The notes beneath the pieces were generated by a model that saw only the letters and a program-made list of their open reading frames with translations, made no database searches and was not told the origin of the DNA. A program made the translations under genes and the position numbers. From Roseivirga sp. BDSF3-8 (lineage in GTDB: Bacteria > Bacteroidota > Bacteroidia > Cytophagales > Cyclobacteriaceae), in NCBI RefSeq assembly GCF_041449215.1, contig NZ_JBGNFV010000001.1, forward strand, positions 2,517,001-2,581,000: DNA of 64,000 nucleotides. The letters run 5' to 3'. This document shows, piece by piece, positions 61,903 to 64,000 of this stretch (the first letter of the stretch is position 1; every line of letters starts with the position of its first letter).

Positions 61903-63036
61903 ATGAGGTATCTGTTTATTGTACAGGGAGAAGGCAGGGGACATATGACTCAGGCTATGACGCTGTACGACATGCTTAGAAAAAACGGCCATGAAGTCAG
62001 GGCGGTCATTGCAGGTACTCACGAGCGCAGACAGTTACCTTCCTTCTTTTCCACTCACTTTACATGTCCGGTATATGGGGTGGCAAGCCCGAGCTTTGTG
62101 ACGGACGAGGAGAGGAAAGGAATTAACCTGAGGGCCACCATTACCCAGAACCTTCTGCGCAACAGGACATTTATCCGTAGTCTTCGGGCCATCCACCATA
62201 TTGTCACCAGTACTGAGCCTGATGTCATTATTAATTTCTATGATTTTTTAGGCGGACTGTATTCGTATACCTACCGTCCTCGGGCCCGATATATAGTAAT
62301 AGGACATCAATATCTGAGTCATCACCCTGACTTTCCGTTTGCTGAAGGCAGGGTCCGGGAGCGTAGACTACTTTTGCTCAACAACAGGATTACCTCGTTT
62401 GGCGCCGAAAAGAAGCTGGCACTTAGTTTCAGAAATTATGCCCCCCATGATATTAATGGCTTGCATATAGTACCCCCTTTGGTTCGTTGCTCTATAAAAG
62501 AACTGGAGGTGTCTGATAAAGGCTATTTATTGGCTTACCTCGTGAACCATGGATATGCCAGCCAGGTGAGGCAGTGGCATGCACGGAATCGCCACGTACA
62601 GATGCACTGTTTCTGGGATCACAGAGACTGTCCTGAAGCTTACTCGCCGCACCCAAATCTGACTTTTCATCCGCTGGATGGGCAAAAGTTCATGCAAATG
62701 ATGGCCTCATGTACTGCTTATGCGAGTACGGCAGGGTTCGAATCAGTCTGCGAGGCCATGTACTTAGGTAAGCCTGCTATGCTGGTACCGGTGGAAGGTC
62801 ATTACGAGCAGGCTTGTAATGCGCTGGATGCATGTCTTTCCGGTGCGGGCGTTACGGGTGACAGTTTTGACCTGGACCAGTTGCTTTCATACTTACCGGA
62901 ATATGTAAGTGATTCACTCACTTTCAAAAGCTGGGTGGACAGTGCGGAAGCGCATATCTTACCCTTGCTGACAAAGGAGGCCAATAGAAGCAAAGGAAGG
63001 CAAAAAAGGAGCCATCACTCCAAAGAATTGGCCTGA
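61903..63036 (+). CDS. GT-B fold glycosyltransferase
   Basis: 377 residues. The N-terminal FIVQGEGRGHMTQAMTLYDML loop is typical of MurG/MGT-like GT-B enzymes. The C-terminal ASTAGFESVCEAMYLGKPAMLVPVEGHYEQACNA is the nucleotide-sugar donor site of the family (here with Gly-Phe-Glu). Residues 365-377 are a basic tail. The acceptor is unknown; the adjacent LpxH-like gene suggests lipid or cell-envelope glycosylation. Confidence 0.85.
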   Translation: MRYLFIVQGEGRGHMTQAMTLYDMLRKNGHEVRAVIAGTHERRQLPSFFSTHFTCPVYGVASPSFVTDEERKGINLRATITQNLLRNRTFIRSLRAIHHIVTSTEPDVIINFYDFLGGLYSYTYRPRARYIVIGHQYLSHHPDFPFAEGRVRERRLLLLNNRITSFGAEKKLALSFRNYAPHDINGLHIVPPLVRCSIKELEVSDKGYLLAYLVNHGYASQVRQWHARNRHVQMHCFWDHRDCPEAYSPHPNLTFHPLDGQKFMQMMASCTAYASTAGFESVCEAMYLGKPAMLVPVEGHYEQACNALDACLSGAGVTGDSFDLDQLLSYLPEYVSDSLTFKSWVDSAEAHILPLLTKEANRSKGRQKRSHHSKELA

Positions 63037-63100
63037 GTCGCTAAACCTTGATGAAGCTTTGCCATTTACTTTGGTATATTTACCAAAACCGAAGGTGCAT

Positions 63101-64000
63101 ATGGCGGCAATGATCAGTAAGAAGAAGCTGACCTACCCGATTTCTGATTCTTTGAGAAAATACCTGGAAAACCACGACCGTGAAACCAGGCTACCTCTTA
63201 ATTACAGCGACCTGCTGCGATACGATAACAGCATCCCCCTTTATGATAACAAGGGCGATGATACGCTTTGGGAAACAGTCTTCTATCCGCAGGAAGACAT
63301 GAAGGAAATTTACCAGTCGCTAAAAAAAATATACTCTGAACTGAAAGCGGCCGGTGATATAGGTGTAATGCAGCACCTCTTTATCGATAGGGTGGATATT
63401 TGTACCTATGGCAATACACAGCCATTCCGAGTGCGGATCCAGAACCGGATCAATGACAACTTCGACTACTTCTACATAAAAAATGCTGATGCCAGTCGCA
63501 TTTATGGCCTGGAACTGGAGCACTTGCTGAGCCCGAATCGGATTAACTATTTGGTGGATGGTAAGACTCTGGTGGAGGAGCATATAGCCGGTATACCAGG
63601 AGATAAGTTTATAAAAGATCACCTGAAGGATAATACGCTTAATGAGATCAGACTGGCAAAGGAGTTTGTGAAATTCAATGAGCGTTGTTTTGTCCGCCTG
63701 TTGGGGGATATGCACAGTAGTAACTTTGTGATAGATGTTACACCGGATTTTGAGGAGATACACTACCGGATCCGGGCTATTGATTTTGACCAGCAGTCCT
63801 ATGAAGGTAGGAGAAGTATTTATCTTCCGCAGTATTTTAAGCAAAATAACCCCCTGATTGAGCTGGGTCTTAGGCATATGACACCTGAGACAGTGCGGCA
63901 ATACCAGAAGGAAGAAAGGAGCCTTATCGCTAACAGGGTAAAAAGCGCTCATTTGGCTATAGATGAACTACTGGATGCGATGGCCAGCGATCATATCAGT
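63101..64000 (+). CDS. Kinase-fold-like hypothetical protein (runs off the window)
   Basis: 300 codons are visible from the ATG at 63101 (a second ATG at 63110); the end lies outside. Near residues 205-230 it has LLGDMHSSNFVID and later IRAIDFDQQSYEG, resembling the catalytic HxD/N and DFD metal-binding segments of aminoglycoside/choline/HipA-type kinases. The N-terminal half is not recognised. It begins 65 bases after the glycosyltransferase gene, so it may belong to the same unit. Confidence 0.55.
   Translation, partial: MAAMISKKKLTYPISDSLRKYLENHDRETRLPLNYSDLLRYDNSIPLYDNKGDDTLWETVFYPQEDMKEIYQSLKKIYSELKAAGDIGVMQHLFIDRVDICTYGNTQPFRVRIQNRINDNFDYFYIKNADASRIYGLELEHLLSPNRINYLVDGKTLVEEHIAGIPGDKFIKDHLKDNTLNEIRLAKEFVKFNERCFVRLLGDMHSSNFVIDVTPDFEEIHYRIRAIDFDQQSYEGRRSIYLPQYFKQNNPLIELGLRHMTPETVRQYQKEERSLIANRVKSAHLAIDELLDAMASDHIS

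Overview
The window looks like chromosomal DNA of a Bacteroidota bacterium, most likely of the order Cytophagales. The signs are: two secreted proteins with type IX secretion (Por) C-terminal sorting domains, TonB/carboxypeptidase-regulatory and DUF5916 outer-membrane proteins, the small-gene order L28-L33-DUF4295-FtsY, a fused alpha/beta 2-oxoacid dehydrogenase E1, the acylated arginine pathway built around ArgF', bacillithiol genes (YtxJ, BshC), and almost no Shine-Dalgarno sequences. No rRNA, tRNA, CRISPR array or prophage is visible.

Layout. 0-14 kb: macro-domain remnant at the edge, a geranylgeranyl-reductase-like flavoprotein, a long non-coding stretch ending in a strong terminator, a DUF5916 protein, an L,D-transpeptidase-like lipoprotein, lipoyl synthase, OsmC, YtxJ, a basic YxGD-repeat protein and the fused E1. 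14-20 kb: small membrane proteins and lipoproteins, and an FtsX/MacB-type permease with four phased GTAC sites upstream. 20.5-23.6 kb: an accessory island with a lanthipeptide-like precursor, a permease fragment, palindromic repeats, a 2.7-copy tandem array of a ~291-bp unit made of consecutive hairpins, and a RAYT transposase gene broken by such repeats. 24.3-34.6 kb: a minus-strand arginine cluster (GNAT, argG, argC, proC, argD, argF', argB, argE, argH) whose three long spacers carry relatives of the same hairpins. 35-42 kb: a second precursor peptide, a TonB-dependent receptor, a serine hydrolase, a LytS/LytTR pair and a frameshifted third precursor. 42.7-64 kb: mostly housekeeping genes (M16 peptidase, IspF, MnmD, T9SS cargo, Lnt, 5-FTHF cyclo-ligase, BshC, RimO, FtsY, L33, L28, RocD, an LpxH-like phosphoesterase and a glycosyltransferase).

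Two signals stand out. First, four short genes at separate loci (5.7, 20.6, 35.5 and 42.1 kb) share a leader pattern K-x-S/D-L-x(2)-h-x-h-x-S-F-x-T, end the leader in Gly-Gly and have Cys/Ser/Thr-containing cores. They look like pinensin-type lanthipeptide precursors scattered without local modification enzymes. Two are intact, one has a frameshift, and one has ATT where ATG is expected. Second, a family of multi-hairpin repeats occurs in the 21-23 kb island and in the arginine-cluster spacers; the stems keep their pairing while their sequence changes, which suggests selection on structure.

All family names come from reading the translated sequence and from recall of families; no database search was run.
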